DNA of 64,000 nt from Tamarix chinensis (taxonomy: Eukaryota; Streptophyta; Magnoliopsida; Caryophyllales; Tamaricaceae), in assembly GCA_030549775.1 (NCBI GenBank), contig CM060177.1:64670638-64734637 (forward strand). The letters are read 5' to 3'. The notes below the pieces were generated by a model. The model searched no databases. It was not told the origin of the DNA and worked only from the letters and a program-made list of their open reading frames with translations. Of the stretch, positions 1-10,355 are shown one piece after another (within the stretch, counting starts at the first letter, position 1; each line of letters begins with the position of its first letter). Both the position numbers and the translations under genes were made by a program.

Positions 1-2316
1 AAGATTAGAAATACAAAAAAATATTTTTCAGATATTTAAAAGAAGAACTGTTCGATTAATCCGTAAATCACATTATTTTATAAAATTTTTCAGGGAAAGG
101 ATATACATAGATATATTTGCATGTATCAGTAATATTTCCAGGGTGAATGCACAATTTTTTCTTGAGTTAATAAAACAATCCATTGATAAATACATTTACA
201 ATAATGAAAAAAATCAAAAAAGACTTGATAAAAGAAATAAAAATAAAATCTCATTTATTTCGACTATAAAAAAATCACTTTCACTTTTGAATAATAATAT
301 TAATAATTCTAAAATATTTCTTAGTTTATCCTCCCTCTCACAAGCTTATGTATTTTACAAATTATCACAAACCCAAGTTATGAACTTGTATAAGTTCAGA
401 TCTGTTATTCAATATCCTGGAACATCTTTATTTCTTAAAAATGAAATAAAAGATTCTTTTTGAACACACGGAATAATTCCTTCAAAATTAAATTATACAA
501 ATTATGAAAGGAATAAATGGAAAAATTGGTTAAAAAATCATTATCAATACGATTTTTCTCATTTAAAATGGTTTTATTTAGTACCACAAAAGTGGCAAAT
601 TAAAATCAATGAACTTTGTAAGGTTGAAAATAAATATTTGAAAACAAAAAATTCATATGAAAAAGAAAAGGATTCTAAAACCCACTTAATAGTATGGCCA
701 AATAACAAAGAAAATTATCAAAAAATGTATAGATATGATTTTTTATCATATCAATTTATTTATTCTGAAAGTAATAAGGACTCAAATAATTATGGGTTAC
801 CATTTCAAGTAAATAAGAATCAACAAATTTTAGATACTTATAACTATAACACACAGAAAAAAAAATTGTTGATATGTGGGAGAGTATTCCTATCACTAAT
901 TCTCTAGAGTTAAAAAAATTTATGGATATAGAGAAAAATCCAGATAGAAAATATTTGGATTGGACAATTATAAATTTTTGTCTTAGAAATAAAGTCGACA
1001 TTGAAACCTGGCTCGATATCAGTACCAACAATAAGCAAAATATTAAGACTAATACTCATAATTATCAAATTCTTGATAAAATGGATAAAAAAGGTCATTT
1101 TTATTTCATAATTCCTCAAGAAATCAACGCATCCAATAAAAAAAAAAAACTTTTTGATTGGATGAGACTGAATGACGAAACATTAAACTACCTCATATCC
1201 AATATGAACCGTTGGTTCTTTCCTGAATTTGTATTATTTTATAATGCATATAAACAAAAACCGTGGGTTATACCAATTCAGTCGCTGTTTTTTAATTTTA
1301 ACGTACGCAAAAATTTGAGTAAAATTAAAAATGTGAATCGAAAGCAAAAAAAAGATACCCTTATACCATCCAATAAAAATTTTTTTTTTGAATTAACAAA
1401 TAGGAATCAAGAAGAAAAAGAACCTATAAGTCACCTAAATCTTTTATTAGATGCCCAAAACCAACGAAACCTTGAATTGGTTCTCTCAACCCAACAAAAT
1501 GAGATTTACGAAGATTATACTAGACCAGATATATAAAAACGTACTAAGAAAAAACAAGAAAAAAGCAGTACGGAAACAGAATTTGATTTCCTATGAAAAA
1601 AGTATTTTCTTTTTCAATTTAGATGGAATAATCTTTTGAACGAAGATCTGATCAATAATATCAAGGTATATTGTCTCTTGCTTAGATTGATAAATCCTAA
1701 AAAAATTGCTATATCTTCGATTGAAAGGAAAGAATTTCATCTAGATATAATGCTGATGCAGAAAGATTTCACTTTTACAGAATTGATCAAAAAAGGAATA
1801 TTTATTATAGAACCCCTTCGTCTGTTTGTAAAAGGTGACGGACAATTTATTATGTATCAAACCATAGGTATTTCATTGGTTCCCAAATATAAAGATCAAA
1901 ATAATCAAAAAAGATATAGAGAAAATGTTGATAAGAAAGAATTAATTGTAAAACAACAAAATCGAATGAAAAAAATAGCAAGAAATAAGTACGATTTGCT
2001 TATTTCTGAAAATATTTTCTCATCTAGACGTCGGAGAGAATTATGAATCCTAATTTGTTTTAATTCAAAGAATATAAATTCTATAGATAAAAATACAATA
2101 TCTTTCAACAGAATCAAAAATTGTTGTCAATTTTTGTATGAAAAGAAATATCTTCACAGAGATCAAATAAAATTAATTCAATTTAAATTATTTCTTTGGC
2201 CCAATTATCGAGTAGAAGATTTAGCTTGTATGAATCGCTATTGGTTTAATACTAATAATGGTAGTCAGTTCAATATGTTAAGAATACATATGTATCCACA
2301 ATATAAAATTCATTAA
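1..2316 (+). pseudogene. ycf1: ycf1 (Tic214) 3' part, plastid-derived, decayed
   Basis: In plastids ycf1 encodes Tic214, a very large inner-envelope import protein. Only its C-terminal third is here and the 5' part is outside the window. Recognisable blocks are [17 protein letters not shown] (within 143-463), a YRYD/LSYQ block (638-907), KKLFDWM-type sequence (874-1536), IVIEPLRLF-like [15 protein letters not shown] (1636-2046) and the conserved C-terminus with [10 protein letters not shown] and RIHMYP, ending at the TAA at 2314-2316. These blocks fall in at least two reading frames with stops between them, for example the TGA after KDSF at 461 and the TGA after SRRRREL at 2044. This is therefore a multi-frameshift pseudogene. 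The final residues match the expected ycf1 terminus, so the 3' end is complete. Confidence 0.93.
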
Positions 2317-2577
2317 TGAAAATTTTGTATTATTTATTCCCTCGTATACTATATATATCCTATACCAATATATATATTGAATATATAAATGAAATAAATG
2401 CACACATGCCTTGTCTTACAGTCCATTCTGATACATGATACTAATTCACTGATGGATCAATTAGATCTAGAAATAAATCAATAAGGAAATTTGTGTATAC
2501 CAGACTCAAATAGTTCCCATTGTTATTACTGATCAATAAAATTAATATTCGTAAAATAGGAAGTATAAGAATTTTTT

Positions 2578-2848
2578 ATGGCAAAAAATTCATTCATATA
2601 TTTTATTTCGCAAGAAGAAAAAGAGAAAACTGAGGATCTATTGAATTTCAAGTATTCCGTTTTACCAAAAAGATACGGAGACTTACTTCACATTTGGAAT
2701 TCCACAAAAAAGATTATTCATCTTAGAGAGGTCTACGGAAAATTCTGGAAAAATGCCAACACATGTTGGCTTATTTGTGAAAAAAAATAGAATATGTTAT
2801 AAAGAATTAATTAGTAAATTGAATATTCGAGAGCTAAAAAGACGTTAA
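2578..2848 (+). pseudogene. rps15: rps15 pseudogene, plastid-derived
   Basis: This corresponds to plastid ribosomal protein S15 of the small subunit. The start MAKNSFI and ISQEEKEK are in frame from 2578. At about 2632-2636 the homology jumps one frame and continues as [15 protein letters not shown] and GLRKILEK, interrupted by an in-frame TAG (in the codon run after KDYSS) and a TGA after LAYL near 2783. It then shifts frame again to reach the normal C-terminus, with YKELI and NIRELK, and a stop at 2846-2848. The overall span fits the usual gene of about 90 codons, so the gene is full length but has two frameshifts and two stops. It sits between ycf1 and ndhH as in a plastome. Confidence 0.9.
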
Positions 2849-2925
2849 TTTGAAGAGTCATTTTTAAGTTTATTTATTTATTTGAGCTTTAATTTTGATA
2901 AATTTCTTTTTATTTTCAGCAATTC

Positions 2926-3187
2926 ATGGAAGAAGAAATCCGGGAAAACCCTATGATTGTACCAACTAAAAGAAAAGACCTCATGATAGTCAATATGGGT
3001 CCTCACCACCCATCAATGCATGGTGTTCTTCGACTCATCGTTACTTTAGATGGTGAAGGTGTTATTGATTGTGAACCCATATTAGGTTATTTACACAGAG
3101 GGATGGAAAAAACTACGGAAAATCAAACAATTATACAATATCTGCCTTATGTAACACATTGAGATTATTTAGCTACTATGTTCACAA
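2926..3187 (+). pseudogene. ndhH: ndhH 5' fragment, plastid-derived, truncated
   Basis: NdhH is the 49-kDa-type subunit of the thylakoid NDH complex. The fragment carries the highly conserved N-terminal run [20 protein letters not shown] followed by [18 protein letters not shown] and [13 protein letters not shown] at 3160-3162 replaces the expected next codon, and reading through gives DYLATMFT, after which homology stops at about 3187. The equivalent plastid start is probably the ATG at 2953 ([10 protein letters not shown]). The upstream ATG at 2926 adds nine residues not usual for this protein. Only about 80 of roughly 390 codons remain. The cut marks the first junction of the chimeric NUPT. 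Confidence 0.93.
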
Positions 3188-3904
3188 GAATTATATTATA
3201 TTTCATTATTTCATTGAATGGATCGAATAGAAAGTCAAAATTTGGATGGAACACTACCCCCACTGTCCTCACCTTAATACTCAAAATCGAAGAAGAAAGG
3301 GATATATTGATGGGGATATATAGATAATGGTATCGCCACGTGTTTAATCAATATAAACCAAATAAACCAAACTTCTTTACAATCGTATTTTACGAATTCT
3401 AGTAATAATTGAATACTCAAGAAAAGAGGTAAAGATATCGAATTTATTGGAAAATTATTTTTTTTACAAAGGAATCAAACAAAACGCTTAAAAATTCACT
3501 CTATTTTTTTATATCATTATTCTATCTTTATTTTAGCGAACAGATAAAATCCTGAATCTTTTTCCGGTGTTTAGAATATATAATATCATAATAATGGTAG
3601 AAATGTAGAAATTGAATCACTTTTGTTCTGATATTCAATAAAAAAATTACATAACCATATATTTAAGCAGCAGAATTCTATTTCCAATAATATTTTATAA
3701 ATTTTTTTATCTCTTCCTCTCAAGTAGAAATTTTTTTATATTCCCCCATAAGTATTTCATATATGTCGATACATCGGGTTGGGTAGAATTTTATGTAATG
3801 CAGTAAATAGAATCTCAATTCCATCGGTGCGAGGTTGATCTATAGGATTCGATCAAGAATAAGCCAATAATGAATTTTTTTGATAAATGGGAAATCAATT
3901 TCAA
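3188..3904 (+). other. AT-rich segment upstream of the rpoB fragment, probably plastid trnC-rpoB spacer
   Basis: This 717-bp stretch starts exactly where ndhH homology ends and runs into the rpoB start codon. No open frame or RNA gene is seen. Because rpoB begins at its natural 5' end immediately afterwards, the simplest reading is that this is the plastid region upstream of rpoB and was carried in with it. I recognise no diagnostic gene in it, so that origin is inferred. Alignment to a plastome would confirm or refute it. Confidence 0.5.
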
Positions 3905-4721
3905 ATGCTCCCGGATGAAAATGAGGGAATATCTATAATACCTAGATTGAATCAGATACAATTTGAAGGATTTTGTTGATTCATTGATCAAGGCTTGACT
4001 GAAGAACTTTATAAGTTTCCAAAAATTGAAGATACAGATCAAGAAATTGAATTCCAAATATTTGTTGAAAGATATCAATTGGTAGAACCTTTGATAAAAG
4101 AAAGAGATGATGTCTATGAATCACTTACATATTCTTCTGAATTATATGTATCCACGGGATTAGTTTGGAAAACTAGTAAGTATATGCAAGAGCAAACAAT
4201 TTTTATTGGCAACATTCCTATAATGAATTCCTTGGGAACTTTTATCGTAAATGGAATATAAAGAATTTTGATTAATCAAATACTGCAAAGGCTGGGTATT
4301 TATTATTGATCAAAATTGGACCATAATGGAATTTCAGTCTATACCGGCACCATAATATTAGATTGGGGAGGAAGATTAGAATTAGAAATTGATAGAAAGT
4401 CGAGAATATGGGCTCGTGTTAGTAGGAAAAAAATATCTATTCTAGTTCTATTATAAGCTATGGGTTCAAATCTAAGAGAAATTATAGAAAATGTTTGCTA
4501 CCCTGAAATTTTCTTGTCTTTTCTAAATGAGAAGGAGAAAAAAAATTAGGTCAAAAGAAGATGCCATTTTAGAGTTTTATCAACAATTTGCTTGTGTAGG
4601 TGGGGACCCAGTATTTTCTGAATCCTTATGTAAGGAATTAGAAAAAAAATTCTTTCAACAAAGATGAGAATTAGGAAGGATTGGTCGACGAAATATAAAC
4701 CAGAGACTGAACCTTGATATA
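3905..4721 (+). pseudogene. rpoB: rpoB 5' fragment, plastid-derived
   Basis: This is the N-terminal part of the plastid-encoded RNA polymerase beta subunit. From ATG 3905 it reads NEGISIIP, QIQFEGFC and a TGA at 3977-3979. It then reads [65 protein letters not shown] and a TAA at 4259-4261. Reading through, homology continues as [20 protein letters not shown], [32 protein letters not shown] and RRNINQRLNLDIP with more stops and a small shift. About the first 270 of roughly 1070 codons are present. Homology ends abruptly at about 4721, where ccsA on the other strand begins. Its place between ndhH and ccsA is abnormal, since rpoB belongs in the large single-copy region. Confidence 0.93.
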
Positions 4722-5379
4722 CCATCTAGTTGTTGAATCAACCGGGACCTGTAATAATTCCTAAAAGAAAAATGAGAAGTACTTTGTAAAATAGTGGATT
4801 TTTGAGTGATATATTCAATCTCACTGAAAAAAAAGACTCATTTAATAAATGTTTTATTTTACCCAAACTACTTATATTTTTTTTGAAATGTAATGACTAA
4901 AAGTGCTACCAATAACAAGGATCCGCATAAAAGAGCTGCATAACCCAATACCATCATACTTACATGCATCATTAACCATTGTGACTGGAGAGCCGATACT
5001 AATATTTTGGATTGATGCATTTCAGTTAAAAGGCCTGAAGTAGCAAAGCCTTGAGTAAAAATAGCGCTTGGTGCAGTTATTGCACTTAAATGAGTTTCTG
5101 GTTTTTAAAATAAGAAAGCATATGAATAATGTAGAAACTCCACGAAAGGACGATTAATGATTCATATAAATCACTTAATGGAAAATGTCCCAAAGAAATC
5201 CAACAAGTGAATAATAATCCTATTATACATAAAAAAGTCACTATCATGCCTTTTTCTAATGAATCAGATAGGGTTTGTATTTCATTGATTAATAAAGAGA
5301 TCAAATGAATTGTAATTACAATTGAAACGATTGAAAAATAAATATGAGTTAAAATATGCTCTAAAATGGAAAATATCAT
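4722..5379 (-). pseudogene. ccsA: ccsA (ycf5) 5' part, plastid-derived
   Basis: CcsA is a plastid membrane protein for haem attachment to c-type cytochromes. On the minus strand from 5379 it reads [53 protein letters not shown] and [10 protein letters not shown]. After a frameshift near 5090 it continues as [47 protein letters not shown] and [13 protein letters not shown], then with stops through SEIEYITQKS and FRNYYR to LIQQL at about 4722. The second half of the gene, including the WWD-type haem-handling region, is missing. The cut coincides with the end of the rpoB fragment. Its strand and its neighbour trnL are as in a plastome. Confidence 0.92.
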
Positions 5380-5499
5380 AAAAAAGTCCCTTAATTCAAA
5401 ATTATGAAAATCCAGAATTCAATTGAGTTCCATATTCATTATATTATAGGACTATGAAATTTTTTTGATAATTGATCAATTAGAATTGAGAAAGTGCCA

Positions 5500-5579
5500 T
5501 GCCGCCACTCGGACTCGAACCGAGATGCTCTAGCACTGCTTCCTAAGAGCAGCGTGTCTACCAATTTCACCATAGTGGC
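5500..5579 (-). tRNA. trnL-UAG: tRNA-Leu (UAG), plastid-derived copy with an acceptor-stem mismatch
   Basis: The complement of this 80-nt stretch folds as a class II leucine tRNA with D-loop GGTAGAC, anticodon loop CTCTTAGGA (anticodon UAG), a long variable arm and T-loop GGTTCGAGTCC. It matches plastid trnL-UAG and lies beside ccsA as in plastomes. The 5' acceptor strand reads GCCACTA while the 3' strand reads TGGCGGC. This leaves an A-C mismatch at the fourth pair, where the pairing requires G-C. The gene sits in a nuclear insertion without its plastid context, so expression is doubtful. Internal A and B boxes are broadly present, so Pol III transcription cannot be excluded. Confidence 0.93.
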
Positions 5580-6300
5580 TTGTTAAATAATAATAGCTTA
5601 TTTTAATTCAATTGTCGAGATTGAGGAAGTCGATGTAATATTTTTAAAACACATTACATTAAAATGAAAAGTCGTTCAAATTCCAATTTGAGCTTCAATA
5701 TGAAGACTTATTTTGGTTTGATTTTCGGTTTTTGGTATTATATAACAAAGTTACTAGAACTCTTGTAACTAGAAAATTTTGTTTTCATTTCAATCTAGGG
5801 ATCTAACTCAAAAGATTTTTTTGTCATCTTCTTTTGGTAATGATTTGTTTTTTATTTATCCGATCTGATTTCAAAAATTTGAGATAATAAAATGTATTTA
5901 TCTTCTTAATGAAATTAATGATAAAGGAGGACTTTTTTTGTGTTGCAATTTTATACAACATTGAAATAAAAGGGCTTTATTTAATGAATGTATAGTTTGA
6001 TAGTTTCATTCTGAATTTTTAGTCATTTTTAAGATTTTTCTTGTGTCAGTAAAAAAGTTGTGTTAAGTTAAAAAAAATAAATTAAGCAAAATCGATTCAA
6101 AGAAATCTTAGATAACAAAGACGTTTTAATAGAAATTGCAAGGTGTTTTAATTTTTTTTTTCTAAATATAAAGAAAGGAAAGATTAATATATCAGGAATT
6201 ATTAAATTATAATCTATATATATGTAAATTGATTCAAAAGATATAAATAATATAAAGATATAATATTTTTATTTGTTTTTATTATTGATTTTTTTAAATA
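5580..6300. other. Gene-free AT-rich spacer, probably plastid trnL-rpl32 spacer, then the NUPT edge
   Basis: In a plastome the sequence beyond trnL-UAG on this side is the long trnL-rpl32 spacer. I find no rpl32 start or body here. Composition stays plastid-spacer-like to about 6.1 kb. After about 6300 the sequence begins to match, in reverse, the LTR family seen intact near 62 kb. The exact edge cannot be set by eye. Confidence 0.5.
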
Positions 6301-6929
6301 GCGGAACCTGTGAAATAAATCTGAATTTTAAAAGCTTATCAGAGTATGAGGAATTAAAAGTCAATTACAAAGCCCTTGGAAATTTAAATACAACACTTGA
6401 ACTTCCAAAGATAATTACAGTCAAATAAGACAAATCCCGACGGATCAAATTCCGGATTGCCTACTTTCTCAAGTAAAGCCTTCCACCCCAAAATAGTATC
6501 CGATCTTAAACCTACACAAGAGGTCTGCTCCCCACCATCAGTGGATCATCATAGGACCCATTCAACCAAGGTAGCATCATTACGAGTCTGGTACTAAGTA
6601 AATCAAGACTACCCAACTCATGGAAGGAAACATGAAACAAATAAGATATGAAAGACTCTAGCTTACAATTCTCATGCTCAATTATACATGTACTACATAC
6701 AATAAAATACATGGTCACAGATTCATACTTATAAGTACATTACTAGGCATGACGGCACATGGGATACAAGCATACAATAAATCACGATCGCATGCTAAGT
6801 AACACTAATCCAACAATCTGATAATAATCATTACTACATCCGATTTTATTTATTTACGATGAGTTCAGGGACCCCATTATTCTTAAGCTAGTGGAACGGT
6901 CTGAAGCACCTCTCGGGAACAACGCACCC

Positions 6930-7400
6930 GAGCCACTATTATCATCAAGTGGAATGGATCCTACACCTCTCAGGGAAAAACGCTCCTGATCCACTATTCT
7001 TAACCGATGGAATGACTTGAAGCACCTCTCAGGGACATGACACCTGAGCCACTATTATCGTCTGGCAGAACGGACCCTACACATGATCCTGACTCACGTA
7101 ATCTTCCACTTTAAATTATTAGTGTCTTATTCATTACTTATCTCATATCATATTCTTATTCATGTTGAGTATAAGGCCCCACTATTCTTAATTCGGTGGA
7201 ACGGACTGAAGCACCTCTCAGGGACAAGTCACCTGAGCCACTATTATTGTCCGGTGGAACGGACTCTACACCTCTCACGGCAAAATGCTCCTAAGCCACT
7301 ATTCTGAACTGGTGGATCGGCTTGAATCACCTCTCAAGGATAGGACACCTGAGCCACTATTATCGTCCGGTGGAACGGACCCTACACCTTGGCCCAACTC
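6930..7400. repeat. 58-bp minisatellite inside LTR copy 1, with alternating unit types
   Basis: The word CCACTATT recurs at 6933, 6991, 7049, 7179, 7238, 7296 and 7354, giving spacings of 58, 58, (130), 59, 58 and 58 bp. Two unit types alternate. One carries ATTCTTAA with GAAGCACCTCTCAGGGAC, and the other carries ATTATCGTCC with GGACCCTACACC. This makes a dimer of about 117 bp. A gene-like open frame here is a product of the repeat. The other copy has a related shorter array near 61435-61545, spaced 50-54 bp and in the opposite orientation. Confidence 0.9.
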
Positions 7401-8289
7401 ACGTGATCTTCCACTTTAAATATTTATTATCTTATTCAGGAATTTTAACCGACCATAAATCAGGCCCACATGAATAATTCCATGACATAAGGATACAACA
7501 TAAGGTATCAAATAGTTTCAAATCCATACTCAACCATTCACATACTCAAATACATACCATATTCAACGTCATACTAACATGCATTGGCATTGAGGCTATG
7601 AATTCATACATACATAAATTTACCACATAGAATACAACATATGTTGGACAGGATTAAATAATCAATAAGCATCGTCATCACCTTCCACTCGGAACAGAAA
7701 TACATCCAGATTCCATCATAAGTAAAGGTAAGTAGTGACTTACCTAAATCTGAAGCTAGCTAAGCAAAATTGAGAAAGAGGGAGAGCTATCAAAAGCTTG
7801 ACAATCCACGAGAAAGTTTTCCTAGATCACCGATAGAAATCGAAACTAGGTTAGAAACTATCTTATCAATTAATAATTCATATATTCTAATTAAATAAAC
7901 GCAAACGAACATTAACGATCTTTCTTAGAAAACGTGTCCGAAACTTAGGACTCAAAACCATAGCTCTATTAAGATTTAAGATTAAATATAAATCAAAACG
8001 GATTAATACACATATCACTTGGGATATATCAAATTAATTTGGAAAGCTCGAGAAAGAATAATCGATTATAAGTTAATTTATCAAAAAAAACTTATTCATT
8101 AGGTTTTACAACTAAATAGGCAAACCAACCATTTGCATAGAACCAAATCCAAACCGATTAGATTAAAAAATAATTTAAATAATTTAAAACCCAAAGACAG
8201 AAATCAATTAGATAAAAGACGCATAACAAAAATCAATTTTATAAAACAATCCCCGAAGATTAGGGTTTTTAATCCCTAAACTATGAATC

Positions 8290-9080
8290 GACCAAATCAC
8301 TTCGATTACCTCAAATTGATAGTTTTAAAACACAATTAAACTAATTTTAGATAAATCTATATAATTAATTTCGACAAAACAATCTTCCTAGTAGACAATT
8401 TTAAGACTATCCATTTTCAAAATTAGGGTTTTAAAGCCCACAACACAAACTTGGATAATTCAAATCAATTAATTCCAATTAAAGGTATTAGAAAGCAATT
8501 AGGATCATTTCAACTATTTCTACAAATTTAATTTTAGAAAAACAAATATACACATGATTAATTTCATAATCTCACTTGAAATCTAGGGTTTTAGGCCCAA
8601 GAATACAATTTGGTTGAATTCTATTAATTTAATCAAATTGAATGTTTAGAAATACAATTAAACACATTTTATAACATATCAAATAATCAATTGATCAAAA
8701 CCAATAAAAGAAATTGACGGTTCGGAAATGTAATTAAATATATTCTAATATAAATTATAGAGTCAATTGAATAAAACAACCCGATTACACAATCCAATTT
8801 AGTCCTGCAATAGTTTTGAACTAAAAATCCAATTCCGATTAATTACACACAATTTTCCCAAATCAACGCTTCTGATATGAAATTAAATATATTTCAAATG
8901 ATATTATAAAATCAATTGAGTGGAATGACTCCATTATGCGACCCAATTTTATCACACATGAATTTTGACCTAGAAATCAAATTCAAATAAATTCTGCATA
9001 AATTTATCAAATTGACGGTTCCGACATGAAATTAGATACATTTTAAAACATATTGTATAATCAATTTATCTAAAATCGCC
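8290..9080. repeat. Degenerate tandem repeats of about 150 bp inside LTR copy 1
   Basis: Blocks such as GACGGTTCGGAAATGTAATTA (near 8717), CGCTTCTGATATGAAATTAAA (near 8867) and GACGGTTCCGACATGAAATTA (near 9013) recur every 145-150 bp. Each is followed by a conserved ATCAATTGA-type word. More degenerate copies extend back to about 8290. The other LTR copy shows the same arrangement in reverse near 61085 and 61233, so the duplication is a family property and not local. Confidence 0.75.
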
Positions 9081-9506
9081 AAAATGGGCGAATCCAAAAA
9101 ATTTACGCATAACTCAGCCAAAAATTCAGTTTTCCTAAATTCTAACATAAACCATACAATTAACCTATCCAAATCATTCTTACAACACATATATATACAT
9201 AATCAAACAATCAATTTAGCTTTTCATAAGCTAATTCATACTCAATTAATCAAATCCATATTAGGGTTTTTCAGAAAATTATACCAAACGAAAATCAACA
9301 AATCGGAGCAAAGGAAGGTCGTAGAAGCTTCGTTGGGGGCCGGGGGTTGCTCGCCGGTGGTCAACCAGGCTCGTTGGAGCCAAACGACGGCTTGTTGCTG
9401 TTGCTACTACTCCCGCAATGCTTCGGTGGATGCTGCTGCAACGGTTGTTGTTGCGCGGCTTTGGCTGCTACTACTGCATCGCCGGTGGCAGTCGTAGTTG
9501 GCGGTG

Positions 9507-10355
9507 TGATGCAGGAGCATCCATTGAACATAATGATTGTCATATTCATTCTAATCCTCAAGGTAAGGAAGATGATTTAGCTTTCGTAATATTGGAGCCT
9601 ATCATGTTAAATATTCTTGATAATTCTAATATGCTTGACATTAAAAACCATTCAAGTTATTCTTTAGGTATGTTACATATTTGCAAGAAGATGATGTTCA
9701 TACACATTGATGTGTAAAAGTATTCCAAGGCATGCAAGGTTATGACATATATGGGATGATACCTTACAACAAGAGATAAAGTTTGTAAACCCTAACCCTA
9801 AGTATATTTTATGTAAGTTAGGGTATGGCTATAATTTCATGTATGTATCTTAGTCTATTGTATAGCTTTGTAATATTAATCCTTTGTATCATTTAACCAA
9901 TGATATTATGCTTTGGATTAAGGTTAATATGGGCTTAATTCAACCATGATTAATGGGCTGAATTAAGGGACTAAACTCGGATGGTTTAAGCTAGTCACCA
10001 CCAAGCTTATTCCTTCTCCTATATAAACCATGTTGTGCACAACTTTGTGGAGAGAATTGAATAGAATGAATAATAATAATTTTGATAAAACTTTGAGCAA
10101 GAGAGCTAAAGTCTAATCCTCCCTTTTGGGTTTATATTGAGCAAGGAAAATCCGGGATTAATCCTTCCTCAAATCTATCTTCACACGACACGTTTGAACA
10201 CCTTCAAATCTGCTGAAACACCTTCATCTTGTAACATCAATTTCTTCATCTATAATCCACCAAATCACTTCATTCTTTTTGCATTAGATCGTGGGTGACA
10301 GCTTCTAATACAAATTTCGATCCAACCTTCCGTTACTTTGATAAAAACCACATCA
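9507..10355 (+). mobile_element. Solo LTR, 849 bp, nested in LTR copy 1
   Basis: The element starts TGATGCAGG and ends CACATCA, giving a perfect 5-bp inverted terminus TGATG/CATCA. It is flanked by an exact 5-bp TSD, CGGTG, at 9502-9506 and 10356-10360. Removing it rejoins the GC-rich block of the surrounding LTR. A TATA-like TATATAAA lies two thirds of the way in, as expected for an LTR promoter. No primer-binding site, gag or pol is attached, so it is what remains after LTR-LTR recombination. The size and termini suit a Ty1/copia or small Ty3 element, and the lineage is not resolved. Orientation is taken from the TATA box. Confidence 0.88.
10018..10029 (+). promoter_or_regulatory. TATA-box candidate of the nested solo LTR
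   Basis: CCTATATAAACC fits a plant TATA box. It lies about 510 bp into an 849-bp LTR and is followed by leader-like sequence, which is the usual position of the U3/R boundary. No experimental start site is known. Confidence 0.45.

Larger units (their letters stand above)
1..6300. other. Composite nuclear plastid DNA insertion (NUPT), right edge approximate
   Basis: The order is ycf1 (3' part), rps15, ndhH (5' part), rpoB (5' part), ccsA and trnL-UAG. Apart from rpoB this is the small-single-copy order and relative strand of a normal angiosperm plastome, with ndhA to ndhD missing between ndhH and ccsA. A piece of large-single-copy rpoB with its upstream DNA fills that gap. Every protein gene carries frameshifts and stops, so the copy is under no coding constraint. 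It passes directly into nuclear retrotransposon DNA, which argues for a nuclear rather than a plastid location. The left edge lies outside the window. The right edge is judged from loss of plastid-like spacer sequence and could lie anywhere between about 6.0 and 6.35 kb. Confidence 0.9.

Noticed and set aside
1..5579. Functional plastid genes, or a real plastid genome contig
   Set aside because: All protein genes have frameshifts and stops, the gene order is broken by rpoB, and nuclear retrotransposons follow directly.
6900..7400. CRISPR-like array, from regularly spaced repeats
   Set aside because: Repeats are contiguous and diverged with no distinct spacers, the sequence is plant nuclear, and the units lie inside an LTR.
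9084..9717. Overlapping frames of 66-137 codons near 9.3-9.6 kb
   Set aside because: They cross the boundary of the nested solo LTR at 9507 and several frames are open at once over CTG/TGC-rich DNA. No domain is visible.
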